Program-made: the position numbers and the translations under genes
Notes under the pieces: model-generated
Told to the model about the DNA's origin: nothing
Databases searched by the model: none
What the model saw: the letters and a program-made list of their open reading frames with translations, nothing else
Origin: Chryseobacterium mulctrae
GTDB lineage: Bacteria > Bacteroidota > Bacteroidia > Flavobacteriales > Weeksellaceae
Length of the DNA stretch: 64,000 nucleotides
Reading direction: 5' to 3'
Assembly: GCF_006175945.1 (NCBI RefSeq)
Contig: NZ_VAJL01000001.1
Location: 4,349,001 to 4,413,000, forward strand
Part shown: positions 55,914 to 64,000 of the stretch, in pieces
Numbering within the stretch: the stretch's first letter is position 1
How the letters are laid out: each line of letters starts with the position of its first letter

Positions 55914-58316
55914 ATGAAGATCAAATTGACCATCTGTCTTCTTGCGTTTCTTAATTTTTATGAAGCTCAGGAAAATATCTCGTATCAGAAACCTTCTGCA
56001 GAAATTTTAAAACTTGCAGATTACGACCGACCGCCAAGTGTTTTGACCAATTCTAAAAAAGACTGGGTTGTTTTTGTGTATCGACCAACGTATAAAACGT
56101 TATACGATCTCAATCAACAGGAAATGAAATTGGGAGGGTTAAGAATTAATCCAGTGATAAATATTTCGAGTACAATTACGTATTCAAATAATCTAAAAGT
56201 TCGTAAAATGAACGATAAAACGGAGGTTCAGGTAAAAGGTCTTCCGCAAAATCCCAAAATTACCAATACTTCTTTTTCTCCAGACGAAAAGAAATTAGCG
56301 TTTACTAATACTACTGATAAAGGAGTTGAGCTTTGGATCGTTGATCTTGAAACAGCAACAGCAAAAAAGATCACTAAAGATAATCTTAATGCAAACTTGC
56401 ATTATCCATTCGTTTGGATGAAAGATTCCCAGAGTTTTCTAATTAAAATTTTGCCAGAAAATAGACCTCAATTAATTGATCCCTCTAAAGATCTTCCAAC
56501 AGGACCAATTGTTTCAACAGCAGACGGAAAAGTTTCTCAAAACAGAACATATCAGGATTTGCTTAAAAATCCGCAAGACGAACAAAATTTTGATATTCTT
56601 ACCGCTTCAGAATTGTATCATGTTGATTTGAATGGCGATCTTAAAAAGTTTAAAGACAAAGATATTTTTTCGGATTTAACATATTCTCCTGATGGAAATT
56701 TTTTAATGGTAACAACCATTAAAAAACCATATTCATACATTGTTCCGCTCAATAGATTTCCAATGACCACAACGGTTTACGATGCAAAAGGAAATACAGT
56801 AAAAGTAGTGAATGAAGTTCCTTTAAATGAAATTATGCCGAAAGGATTTTCATCTGTAAGAACCGGAAAAAGATATATGGGTTGGAGAGCAGATCAACCT
56901 GCTACTTTGGTTTATACCGAAGCTTTGGATGGTGGAGATCAGTCTAAAACTGTTGATTTCAGAGATGAAGTTTTCACTTGGGAAGCACCGTTTACAGCTC
57001 AGCCAAAATCTTTCTTTAAAACCAAACAAAGATATGGTGGCGTAAGCTGGACCAACAATCACTATGCTATCGTTGGTGAAAGCTGGTACGATACAAGAAA
57101 TACAAAATCTTATTTAGTTGATTTAAATACAGGGAGATCTGAAGTAATAGAAGATAGAAATTATCAGGATGTCTACAGTGATCCCGGAAATTTTAACACC
57201 ACAAAAAATGACTTCGGAAGATATGTTGTAGATATGAAAGGCGAAAAATCTTATCTTATTGGAGACGGATTTACAAAAGATGGCCAACATCCTTTTATCG
57301 ATGAAATGGATATGAAATCTTTAAAAAAGAAAAGACTTTACACCTCAAATCTTAAAAATGCTAAAGAAGAAATCATCGATATTATCAATCCTGCAAGAGG
57401 AGAGGTGTTGACGATTCAGCAATCGGCAAGTCAGTATCCGAATTATTTCAAGAAAAATATTAAATCTAATAAAACGGAAGCGGTAACCAATTTTGCCAAT
57501 CCTTTTGAAAGCATTAAAGATGTTTACAAAGAAGTGATTACTTACAAAAGAAATGATGGAGTTACTTTGACAGGAACACTTTATTTGCCGGCAAACTACG
57601 ACAGAAAAGCTAAAAAAGAAAAGTTACCTTTATTAATCTGGGCTTATCCTACAGAATATAAAGACAAAAATACTGCAGGACAAAATACTCAGAATCCAAA
57701 TGATTTTACCTTCCCTTATTACGGTTCTTTTGTGTATTGGACGGCAAAAGGATATGCTGTACTTGATGATGCGGCGTTTCCAATTATCGGAGAAGGAAAA
57801 ACTGAGCCGAATGATACCTTCATTCCACAGTTGGTTGCTAACGGAAAAGCTGCGATTGATGCGGTAGATCAGTTAGGATATATCGACAGGACAAAAGTTG
57901 CAGTTGGAGGACATTCTTACGGAGCTTTTATGACGGCAAATCTTTTAACACATTCTAAAGATTATGCGTGTGGAATTGCAAGAAGTGGAGCGTACAACAG
58001 AACATTAACGCCTTTTGGTTTCCAAAGTGAGCAAAGAAACTATTGGGATGTTCCGGAAATTTACAACAAAATGTCACCATTTATGAATGCTGATAAAATG
58101 AAAACTCCAATGTTATTGGTGCATGGTGATGCCGATAACAATCCCGGAACTTTTACTTTGCAGACCGAAAGATATTTTCAGGCTTTAAAAAACCTCGGAG
58201 CGCCTGTGAAAATGGTTCTTCTTCCAAAAGAATCTCATGGTTATGCAGCCAAAGAAAATATTCTGCATTTGCTTTGGGAACAAGATCAGTTCCTGGAAAA
58301 ATGTTTGAAGAAATAA
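55914..58316 (+). CDS. S9-family prolyl-oligopeptidase-like serine peptidase
   Basis: The 800-residue protein has a signal peptide (LTICLLAFLNFYEAQ), a beta-propeller N-terminal part (NTSFSPDEKKLAFTNTTDKG and LTYSPDGNFLMVTT are propeller blades) and a C-terminal alpha/beta hydrolase domain. The catalytic Ser is in GGHSYGAFMTANLL, the Asp in VHGDADNNPG, and the His near the end in KESHGYAAKEN. The block GGHSYGAFMTANLL suggests the S9D glutamyl-endopeptidase-like subgroup. It is exported and probably cleaves oligopeptides in the periplasm. Confidence 0.88.
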   Translation: MKIKLTICLLAFLNFYEAQENISYQKPSAEILKLADYDRPPSVLTNSKKDWVVFVYRPTYKTLYDLNQQEMKLGGLRINPVINISSTITYSNNLKVRKMNDKTEVQVKGLPQNPKITNTSFSPDEKKLAFTNTTDKGVELWIVDLETATAKKITKDNLNANLHYPFVWMKDSQSFLIKILPENRPQLIDPSKDLPTGPIVSTADGKVSQNRTYQDLLKNPQDEQNFDILTASELYHVDLNGDLKKFKDKDIFSDLTYSPDGNFLMVTTIKKPYSYIVPLNRFPMTTTVYDAKGNTVKVVNEVPLNEIMPKGFSSVRTGKRYMGWRADQPATLVYTEALDGGDQSKTVDFRDEVFTWEAPFTAQPKSFFKTKQRYGGVSWTNNHYAIVGESWYDTRNTKSYLVDLNTGRSEVIEDRNYQDVYSDPGNFNTTKNDFGRYVVDMKGEKSYLIGDGFTKDGQHPFIDEMDMKSLKKKRLYTSNLKNAKEEIIDIINPARGEVLTIQQSASQYPNYFKKNIKSNKTEAVTNFANPFESIKDVYKEVITYKRNDGVTLTGTLYLPANYDRKAKKEKLPLLIWAYPTEYKDKNTAGQNTQNPNDFTFPYYGSFVYWTAKGYAVLDDAAFPIIGEGKTEPNDTFIPQLVANGKAAIDAVDQLGYIDRTKVAVGGHSYGAFMTANLLTHSKDYACGIARSGAYNRTLTPFGFQSEQRNYWDVPEIYNKMSPFMNADKMKTPMLLVHGDADNNPGTFTLQTERYFQALKNLGAPVKMVLLPKESHGYAAKENILHLLWEQDQFLEKCLKK

Positions 58317-58325
58317 TTATATTTA

Positions 58326-58350
58326 AAACTCGTTCTTAGGAGCGAGTTTT
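58326..58350 (+). terminator. Terminator after the S9 peptidase
   Basis: AAAACTCGTT and AGCGAGTTTT pair with one G-T position, followed by T. Confidence 0.7.
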
Positions 58351-58467
58351 TTTATGGATTAATTTAAATAATTCATATTCTATTCATTTTAGTTTTTGTA
58401 ATTTTCTGCTGATAAAAGTGAGTATAAATAATAGATTCCGAAAGGTATCTATCTGAAATAAAAAATA

Positions 58468-59043
58468 ATGTTAAGAACGAACCAACCATTTCTAAATTAT
58501 CTTGAGATACTTTTTCATAACCAGGAACATAAAGGAAATATTATTTTAGAATTCTTCGAAAAAGACGAAAAATTATTAACGCAAGGCGAAGTTTCCGACA
58601 AAATAATGCTTATAAAAAGCGGAATTACCAAATGCTTTTTTACAGAAGAAAGTGATGAGGAATACATCGTTGAGTTTTTGGGAAAAGGAGAAATACTTGG
58701 GGAAATTGAGATGATGAAAAATGTTCCGTGTATCTGCAGCATTGAAGCGATTACCGAGGTTACTGTATTTACCATAACGATTCCGTATTTCCAGTCGTTG
58801 ATTAAAAGTGATCTTAATTTAAACAATTTACTGTTAGATGTTTTTGCAGAACGTATTGCAAATACCTCAAACCGATCGTCTTATCAGCAACTTCATGCTA
58901 CAGAACATACGTTGTCTCAGCTTTTAGATCTCAAAGCTAAAGAAATGAAAATTTCAAAAGAAGATATGGCTTCCTACTTGGGAACAACTGTAAAAAGCCT
59001 TACCAAAGCCATAAAAGATTATGAAAAGAAAAAGAAGGTATAA
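58468..59043 (+). CDS. Crp/Fnr-family transcriptional regulator
   Basis: The 191-residue protein has a cyclic-nucleotide-binding-like beta roll (GEVSDKIMLIKSGITKCFF, then EFLGKGEILGEIEMMKNVPCICSIEAITEVTVFTI) and a dimerisation helix. The short C-terminal helix-turn-helix is ISKEDMASYLGTTVKSLTKAIKDY. There are no clustered Cys as in Fnr, and the ligand-binding Arg of Crp is not evident, so the signal is unknown. The C-terminus is short for the family. It follows its own start region after a terminator. Confidence 0.82.
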   Translation: MLRTNQPFLNYLEILFHNQEHKGNIILEFFEKDEKLLTQGEVSDKIMLIKSGITKCFFTEESDEEYIVEFLGKGEILGEIEMMKNVPCICSIEAITEVTVFTITIPYFQSLIKSDLNLNNLLLDVFAERIANTSNRSSYQQLHATEHTLSQLLDLKAKEMKISKEDMASYLGTTVKSLTKAIKDYEKKKKV

Positions 59044-59078
59044 ATTAAATCCAAATATTTATTTTTTCGAAATTAAAA

Positions 59079-59102
59079 AAAGCTGGTGAAAATACCAGCT
59101 TT
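59079..59102 (+). terminator. Hairpin after the Crp/Fnr gene
   Basis: AAAGCTGGT (59079-59087) and ACCAGCTTT (59094-59102), with a six-base loop. The following T run is short. Confidence 0.55.
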
Positions 59103-59414
59103 GAATATTTTATTAAAGATGCAAACTTAGCTTTATTTAGGTTACGGAGGAATTTTACTTTAAAAGTATAGTTTTTATCTGATTAAATAATCATAAACTT
59201 TTCATGAAGATTATACCAAAAGCTCCCGTCGATTTACACAAATCCACGCGAGCTTTTAGAAAAAACAGGCGTGTAATTATGAAAAGCACGCCACCTTTTT
59301 ATAGCTTTTTCAAACTTTAATATGGCAAGTATTTTTTTAAGGTCAATTCCGAGACGAAAAACAATTTTACCATTTTAATTATTGGCAAATTAAATTTTTC
59401 AGAAGTATAATTTA
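59103..59414. other. Intergenic stretch with two adjacent hairpins
   Basis: No open frame is recognised. It contains hairpins at 59218-59257 and 59268-59292 (next entry) between convergent genes. Confidence 0.4.
59218..59292. repeat. Two adjacent hairpins, one long and nearly perfect
   Basis: Arm 59218-59235 (AAAAGCTC, C, CGT, C, GATTT) pairs with 59240-59257 with two symmetric C-C mismatches and an ACAC loop. GGCGTG (59268-59273) then pairs with CACGCC (59287-59292), followed by a T run. It could be a small RNA end or a dispersed element. Confidence 0.55.
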
Positions 59415-59939
59415 TCATTGAAATAAATCTTTTCTCATCATCAAATCCGTCTGTTCTTCATCTCCAAACTTAAAAATATGTTTATCAAATTCTACAAAAC
59501 CATTCTTTTTATAAAACTGAACGGCTCTGTGGTTTTCTTCCCAAACACCTAACCAAACGTATTGTAGATTTTTATTTTGTGCAATTTCCAATGCTTTATC
59601 GTATAAGATCTGCCCAACTTTTTGACCATGATAGTCTTTTAAAACATAGATTCTTTCAACTTCAAGGGAATTTTTATCCTGTAATTCAGTTTGTGCATCT
59701 CCTGAGTTGACTTTCAAATAGCCGACAACATCACCAAGATAGATAGCAAAGAAAAATTCAGAATCTTTATTTTTAAGTTCTGACAGCAATTTTTCTTCAG
59801 AAAATTTCTCGTTAAGATATTTTTCCATATTTTCTGCACTGTTATAGGGCGAAAAGGTTTCGAAAAAAGTCTTTTTCGCGATGCGCTGAAGCTTTTCAAT
59901 ATCGTCGATTTTAATTTTTTCAATGACTATATTTTCCAT
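59415..59939 (-). CDS. GNAT N-acetyltransferase
   Basis: The 174-residue protein has the GNAT fold: VVGYLKVN strands, the acetyl-CoA loop DYHGQKVGQILYDKAL (about residues 99-114), and the C-terminal NHRAVQFYKKNGFVEFDKHIFKFGDEEQTDLMM. It resembles PaiA/spermidine-acetyltransferase-like proteins, but the acceptor is unknown. It lies 2 bp after the broken GNAT on the same strand, so the two were probably co-transcribed. Confidence 0.85.
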   Translation of the reverse strand: MENIVIEKIKIDDIEKLQRIAKKTFFETFSPYNSAENMEKYLNEKFSEEKLLSELKNKDSEFFFAIYLGDVVGYLKVNSGDAQTELQDKNSLEVERIYVLKDYHGQKVGQILYDKALEIAQNKNLQYVWLGVWEENHRAVQFYKKNGFVEFDKHIFKFGDEEQTDLMMRKDLFQ

Positions 59940-59941
59940 AC

Positions 59942-60454
59942 TTATCTTATCATTTTATTTTTAATTGTATAAATCACACCTTCTTGCCCATCAAAATCGA
60001 AGCCTTTTTCATATTGAAGTCCGATTTTTTCTAAAACTTTTACAGATGCTGTATTTTCTTTCATTGCTCTTCCTACAATTGTTTTTAAATTTAATTTTTC
60101 AAAACCATGATTGATGCAGGCTTCTGCACTTTCGGTAGCAAATCTGCGGTTCCAAAAATGTTCAAAAAAACGGAAACCAATATCTGTTTCATTTAGATTT
60201 TCATCATATTTTAATCCGCACCAACCGATAAATTGTTGGGTCGATTTATTGATCACTGCCCATCTTCCAAAACCATTTCCTTGGTAATCTGAATAGTTTT
60301 CCAGAAAGGCTTTAGCCTCTTTAATATTTTTAAAAGCAGAATTTCCGGTATATTTTATAACGTTTGGATTTAAATTTTATTCATAAAAACTTTCTGCATC
60401 ACTAACATAAAATTCTCTAAGCAAAAGACGGTCGGTTTCTAGTATTGTTTTCAT
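59942..60454 (-). pseudogene. GNAT (RimJ/RimL-like) acetyltransferase interrupted by a nonsense codon
   Basis: Reading from the ATG at 60454, the first 25 codons (MKTILETDRLLLREFYVSDA, then ESFYE) are a normal RimJ/RimL-type start. Codon 26 is TAA (60379-60377), and the same frame continues with NLNPNVIKYTGNSAFKNIKE through the intact end at 59942. A TTA to TAA change would explain it, as Leu is expected at this place. The downstream frame from 60256 alone lacks the first third of the fold. Either a true pseudogene, a sequencing error, or readthrough. Confidence 0.75.
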
Positions 60455-60517
60455 GGTAAATATTTGAATTTTAAAGATAACAAATAAAAAAAAGCGAGCC
60501 ACAGACCGCTTTCAATA

Positions 60518-61882
60518 TTATATTTTGTTTGCTTTAATTCTTCGGGCAGACATATTGAGAAAACGTTTAACGAGCATAAATGCTGAAATCGTTAATCCTA
60601 ATCCAAGTGCGATCCACATTCCAAAAGCACCCATTTCCAAGGTTACACAAAGGAAATATCCTAAAGGAATTGTAATTAACCAATACGCGATAAATGTAAT
60701 AATTGACGGGATTTTTACATCCTGTAAACCTCTCAACATTCCTAAAGCAGTTACCTGAATTCCATCAGAAAGCTGGAATAATGCTGCAATAATCATAAGC
60801 TTTGAAGCTAACATAATTACTTCAACTTCTTCTGGTTTTGTGAAAAATGTAGGTAAAATATTTCGTCCTAAGATAAATATAACTCCACAAAAACACATAA
60901 AGAGAAATGCGATTTTTAAGTTGTTGATTCCTATTTTTCTTAATTCCACAAAATTTTGTTCACCCAATTTTCTACCAATCATAACCGTTGAAGCCACACT
61001 AAAACCAATACATAAATTAAAGGTAAATGACGCCATACTCAAAGCGATTTGGTGTGAAGCAATATCATGCGATGAAATCAATCCGCAGATAAACGCTGCT
61101 CCAGCAAAAGCCGTTACTTCAAAAAACATCTGTAATGCAGTCGGGAAACCTAATCTTACCATTTTTTCGAACATTTTCTTAGAAAAAACCTGCAATTTTA
61201 ATGAAAAATCTTTGATGTACTGTTTGGTTTTTGGTTCTTTCATTAAAACAAAATAAAGAAAGAAAACCATGAAAATTCTGGCAATTAAACTTGCTAAAGC
61301 AGAACCTTTTACGCCCATTTCTGGGAAAATCCAAATTCCTTGAATCAATACATAATTGAGTACAATATTGATTACGTTAGCAATAATTGTTGCTTTGGTT
61401 ACCCCAATGGTATAAGATAAACCTTCAGAAACCTCCCTCAAAGTCTGAAATGCCATAAACGGAACAATGCTGATCGCCATAATCCATAAGAAATCTACCG
61501 TATCAGGAATAATTTTTGCCGGCTGACCAGAGTGATAGAGTAGTGGTAATCCTAAAAATAAAATCAACATTAAAATAATGCCTACAGTCATGTTGATGAT
61601 AAAACCGTGACTGAAAACTGAATTAATTGTTTTGTGGTCATTTTTAGAATGTGCCTCAGAAACCAATGGCGGAATGGCAAAAGAGAAACCCAATGCCAAA
61701 ACAAACATCGAGAAAAACACGGCATTTCCCAAAGAAACCGATGCCAAAGCATCTGCTCCCAAGAGTTTTCCTACAATGATATTATCAAAAAGGTTGACAG
61801 ATACCTGTCCCACCTGCGTAAGCATTACCGGAAGAGCCAGCGTTAAGGCTTCTTTCGTGTAATTTTTATTTAAAAAGCTCAT
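60518..61882 (-). CDS. MATE-family efflux transporter
   Basis: The 454-residue protein has 12 membrane helices in two homologous halves: the first begins ALTLALPVMLTQVGQVSVNLFDNIIVGKLLGADALASVSLGN, and the second begins GFPTALQMFFEVTAFAGAAFICGLIS. This fits NorM/MATE antiporters that export drugs or metabolites with Na+ or H+. The next gene upstream is an NtrC-like regulator, 70 bp away on the same strand. Confidence 0.92.
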   Translation of the reverse strand: MSFLNKNYTKEALTLALPVMLTQVGQVSVNLFDNIIVGKLLGADALASVSLGNAVFFSMFVLALGFSFAIPPLVSEAHSKNDHKTINSVFSHGFIINMTVGIILMLILFLGLPLLYHSGQPAKIIPDTVDFLWIMAISIVPFMAFQTLREVSEGLSYTIGVTKATIIANVINIVLNYVLIQGIWIFPEMGVKGSALASLIARIFMVFFLYFVLMKEPKTKQYIKDFSLKLQVFSKKMFEKMVRLGFPTALQMFFEVTAFAGAAFICGLISSHDIASHQIALSMASFTFNLCIGFSVASTVMIGRKLGEQNFVELRKIGINNLKIAFLFMCFCGVIFILGRNILPTFFTKPEEVEVIMLASKLMIIAALFQLSDGIQVTALGMLRGLQDVKIPSIITFIAYWLITIPLGYFLCVTLEMGAFGMWIALGLGLTISAFMLVKRFLNMSARRIKANKI

Positions 61883-61951
61883 AATAGTTCAAAAAAAATT
61901 TGCAGTATAGGTACTGCAAATTTTTATAATGTATTTTAATTTATAATTAAA

Positions 61952-63136
61952 TTATTTTCTAACAAAACTTGCAACGTCCTCTTCGGAAACCGTAGCTCCT
62001 CCAAGAATAATTAATCTTTCCACAACATTTCTCAGTTCTCTGATATTTCCAGTCCAGGAAAGGGCTTTTAATGCGTCAATTGCAGACTCATCAAATTTTT
62101 TCAAAGCAGTACCGTGCTCATCAGCAATCATTCCCGAAAAATGGCTTACCAAAAGACTGATATCTTCTTTTCTGTCATCCAAAGGCGGTACATAAATCTC
62201 AATTACAGAAAGTCTGTGATACAAATCTTCTCTGAATCTTCCAGCTTCAATCTCTGTCTGCATATTTTTATTGGTTGCAGCCAAAACTCTTACATCAACT
62301 TTGATTTCTTTGTCGCTTCCTACCGGAGAAACTTTACTTTCCTGCAATGCTCTCAAAACTTTTGCCTGTGCAATTAAGCTCATGTCTCCAATCTCATCTA
62401 AGAAAATGGTTCCGCCGTTCGCTTGTTCAAATTTTCCCTGCTTATCTTTGATAGCTCCTGTAAATGATCCTTTTACGTGACCAAAAAGTTCAGATTCAAT
62501 CAATTCAGAAGGTATTGCCGCACAGTTTACTTCCACCATTGGTCCTCTCGATCTTTCACTTAAATTGTGAATAGCATGAGCTACCAATTCTTTTCCAGCT
62601 CCGTTGGGTCCGGTAATCAAAACTCTTGCATTAGAAACAGCTACTTTCTCGATCATTTCCTGAATTTTCTTTAAAGCCGCAGATTCACCAATCATTTGGT
62701 ATTTCTTGTTGACTTTCTTTTTCAGGGTTTTATTTTCGGTCTGAAGATTTTTATTTTCTTTTTTTAATGTTTCTTTCACCAAAGCGTTTTTCACACTTGT
62801 AATCAATCGGTTGATATCAATTGGTTTAGAAATAAAATCGTATGCACCGTCCTTTAAGCAAGAAACCGCAGAATCAATGTCGGCATGCCCGGAAATCATA
62901 ATAAAAGTAGTCTCGGGTTTAAGAGCTAAACTTTGCTTTAAAAGCTCAGTTCCGGAAAGTTTTGGCATTTTGATGTCTGAGATCACCAATGCGAAATCTT
63001 CTTTCTCTATTTGTTTATAGCCTTCTAAGCCATCGTCGGCAATGACAAATTCATAGTCAGTTAGTTCGTCCGAAAGGATACTGTGAAGTACTCCGGAAAT
63101 TGCTTTTTCGTCTTCTACAATAAGGATTTTTTGCAT
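61952..63136 (-). CDS. NtrC-type sigma-54 response regulator without a DNA-binding domain
   Basis: From the ATG at 63136 the protein has 394 residues. A receiver domain has phosphoacceptor D54 in ISDIKMP. After a coiled coil, an AAA+ domain follows with Walker A GPNGAGKELVAHAI, the sigma-54 contact loop GSFTGA (canonical GAFTGA), Walker B GGTIFLDEIGDM and R-finger region NIRELRNVVERL. It ends soon after (ASFVRK), with no Fis-type helix-turn-helix. It may activate sigma-54 promoters without binding a specific enhancer, or with a partner. A longer start 13 codons upstream is less likely. Confidence 0.85.
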   Translation of the reverse strand: MQKILIVEDEKAISGVLHSILSDELTDYEFVIADDGLEGYKQIEKEDFALVISDIKMPKLSGTELLKQSLALKPETTFIMISGHADIDSAVSCLKDGAYDFISKPIDINRLITSVKNALVKETLKKENKNLQTENKTLKKKVNKKYQMIGESAALKKIQEMIEKVAVSNARVLITGPNGAGKELVAHAIHNLSERSRGPMVEVNCAAIPSELIESELFGHVKGSFTGAIKDKQGKFEQANGGTIFLDEIGDMSLIAQAKVLRALQESKVSPVGSDKEIKVDVRVLAATNKNMQTEIEAGRFREDLYHRLSVIEIYVPPLDDRKEDISLLVSHFSGMIADEHGTALKKFDESAIDALKALSWTGNIRELRNVVERLIILGGATVSEEDVASFVRK

Positions 63137-63192
63137 AGTTGCAAATTTAGGTATTTTTTGCTTGAGTATTAGCAAATATCATTCCTAAATCT

Positions 63193-63852
63193 TTAGTTTG
63201 AGTAATCTCTTCTTCCAAAAATTGCAGATCCTACACGCACAGAATTGGCACCGCATTCAATGGCGATCGGGAAGTCATCACTCATTCCCATCGATAATGT
63301 TTCCAGTTTTTTGATTTGGCTTAGTTCATCAAACAGATTTTTTAAAACTGAAAATTCTTTTTTGATTTGATTTTCATCCTCAGTAAAAGTTGCCATTCCC
63401 ATCAAACCTGTGATTTCGGTATTAGGGAAATCTCCATTAATAAATTTTTGAAATAAACCTTTAGCTTCAGAAATCTCAAGTCCGAATTTTGTATCTTCTT
63501 CGGCAATTTTTACCTGAAGTAAAACTTTTATTTTACGGTTGTGTTTTCCCGCTTCTTTATTGATTTCATTTAAAACCTTTTCAGAATCTACACTTTGAAT
63601 GGTATCAACAAACTCTGCAATATATTTTACTTTGTTGGTTTGAAGATGTCCGATGATATGCCATTGAATGTCTTTCGGAAGGAGAGGGTATTTCTCAACC
63701 AATTCCTGAACTTTATTTTCACCAAAAACTTTTTGACCCAAATCATAAACCTCTTGAATAGAAGAAACGGGATGCGTTTTTGAAACGGCAACCAATTGTA
63801 CATTTTCCGGAAGACGGCTTTTTATATCTCTGTAATTTTCCTGAATACTCAT
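63193..63852 (-). CDS. YggS-family PLP homeostasis protein
   Basis: The 219-residue protein is a full-length YggS/PLPBP: LVAVSKTHP holds the PLP lysine (K25), FGENKVQELVEKYP and WHIIGHLQTNKVKYI are the classic blocks, and LSMGMSDDFPIAIECGANSVRVGSAIFGRRDY ends the barrel. It regulates PLP and amino-acid homeostasis and has no known catalytic activity. It sits 57 bp upstream of the NtrC-like gene on the same strand. Confidence 0.95.
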   Translation of the reverse strand: MSIQENYRDIKSRLPENVQLVAVSKTHPVSSIQEVYDLGQKVFGENKVQELVEKYPLLPKDIQWHIIGHLQTNKVKYIAEFVDTIQSVDSEKVLNEINKEAGKHNRKIKVLLQVKIAEEDTKFGLEISEAKGLFQKFINGDFPNTEITGLMGMATFTEDENQIKKEFSVLKNLFDELSQIKKLETLSMGMSDDFPIAIECGANSVRVGSAIFGRRDYSN

Positions 63853-64000
63853 AACTGCAAATTTCTGAATTTTAAAATAAATTTTAAGGATTTAAATAAT
63901 TTTTTAAACCATTAAGGTTTTATTAAGGAGTTAAGAATATTAAGTTGAGCTTTGCTTTTTTTAAATCTATTTGATTTTTCTTAATGATGCTTAACTTCTT

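Overview
The window is AT-rich chromosomal DNA from a member of the Bacteroidota, class Flavobacteriia, most likely Chryseobacterium or a close relative in the Weeksellaceae. The evidence is the gene set: GLPGLI-family protein, type VI secretion subtype iii genes including tssN, a short RpoD, atpD-atpC apart from the rest of the ATP synthase genes, TMEM260/DUF2723 glycosyltransferase, DUF4286, DUF4920 and DUF3347 proteins, and a sulfonolipid-type gene pair. Promoters also fit the Bacteroidota -7 motif TAnnTTTG. No rRNA, tRNA, CRISPR array, transposase or phage structural gene was seen.

Layout. 0-3.6 kb: end of an MFS transporter, a mevalonate-kinase-like gene, a UbiA prenyltransferase and proline dehydrogenase. 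3.7-5.66 kb: a non-coding tandem array of about nine degenerate units of about 222 bp, abutting a Cro/CI-type repressor gene whose promoter carries operator-like palindromes. 7-10.3 kb: M14 carboxypeptidase-like protein, DUF4920 protein, APC permease. 11-14.3 kb: tssE-like and tssF genes plus a DUF3829 lipoprotein. 14.7-24.3 kb: uvrA, small secreted proteins and lipoproteins, DUF421, GNAT, gyrA, TPR protein. 24.6-31.2 kb: Rossmann protein, YjbR protein, a leader-peptide-like small protein next to a GLPGLI protein, ribF, atpDC and an unknown secreted protein. 31.3-36.6 kb, all minus strand: two small unknowns, a B12/radical SAM protein carrying a translated dispersed repeat, and a pair that fits capnine (sulfonolipid) synthesis. 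36.8-46.3 kb: GT-C glycosyltransferases, DUF1697, kdsA, TonB-dependent receptor, DUF3347. 46.4-51.1 kb, minus strand: FAD monooxygenase, two unknowns, rpoD and S1/P1 nuclease. 51.4-54.5 kb: tssG, tssN and tssK, about 38 kb from tssEF. 54.6-63.9 kb: an aminotransferase-fold protein lacking the usual PLP lysine, an S9 peptidase, a Crp/Fnr regulator, two GNATs (one broken by a stop codon), MATE transporter, NtrC-like regulator without a DNA-binding domain, and YggS.

The intergenic DNA is rich in small dispersed repeats: four copies of a GCCACGAAT inverted repeat, two copies of an AGGAGCT-bounded hairpin element, several other palindromic elements, and 7-bp tandem repeats directly in front of two genes. 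Most identifications are from motif recognition by eye; no database search was possible.
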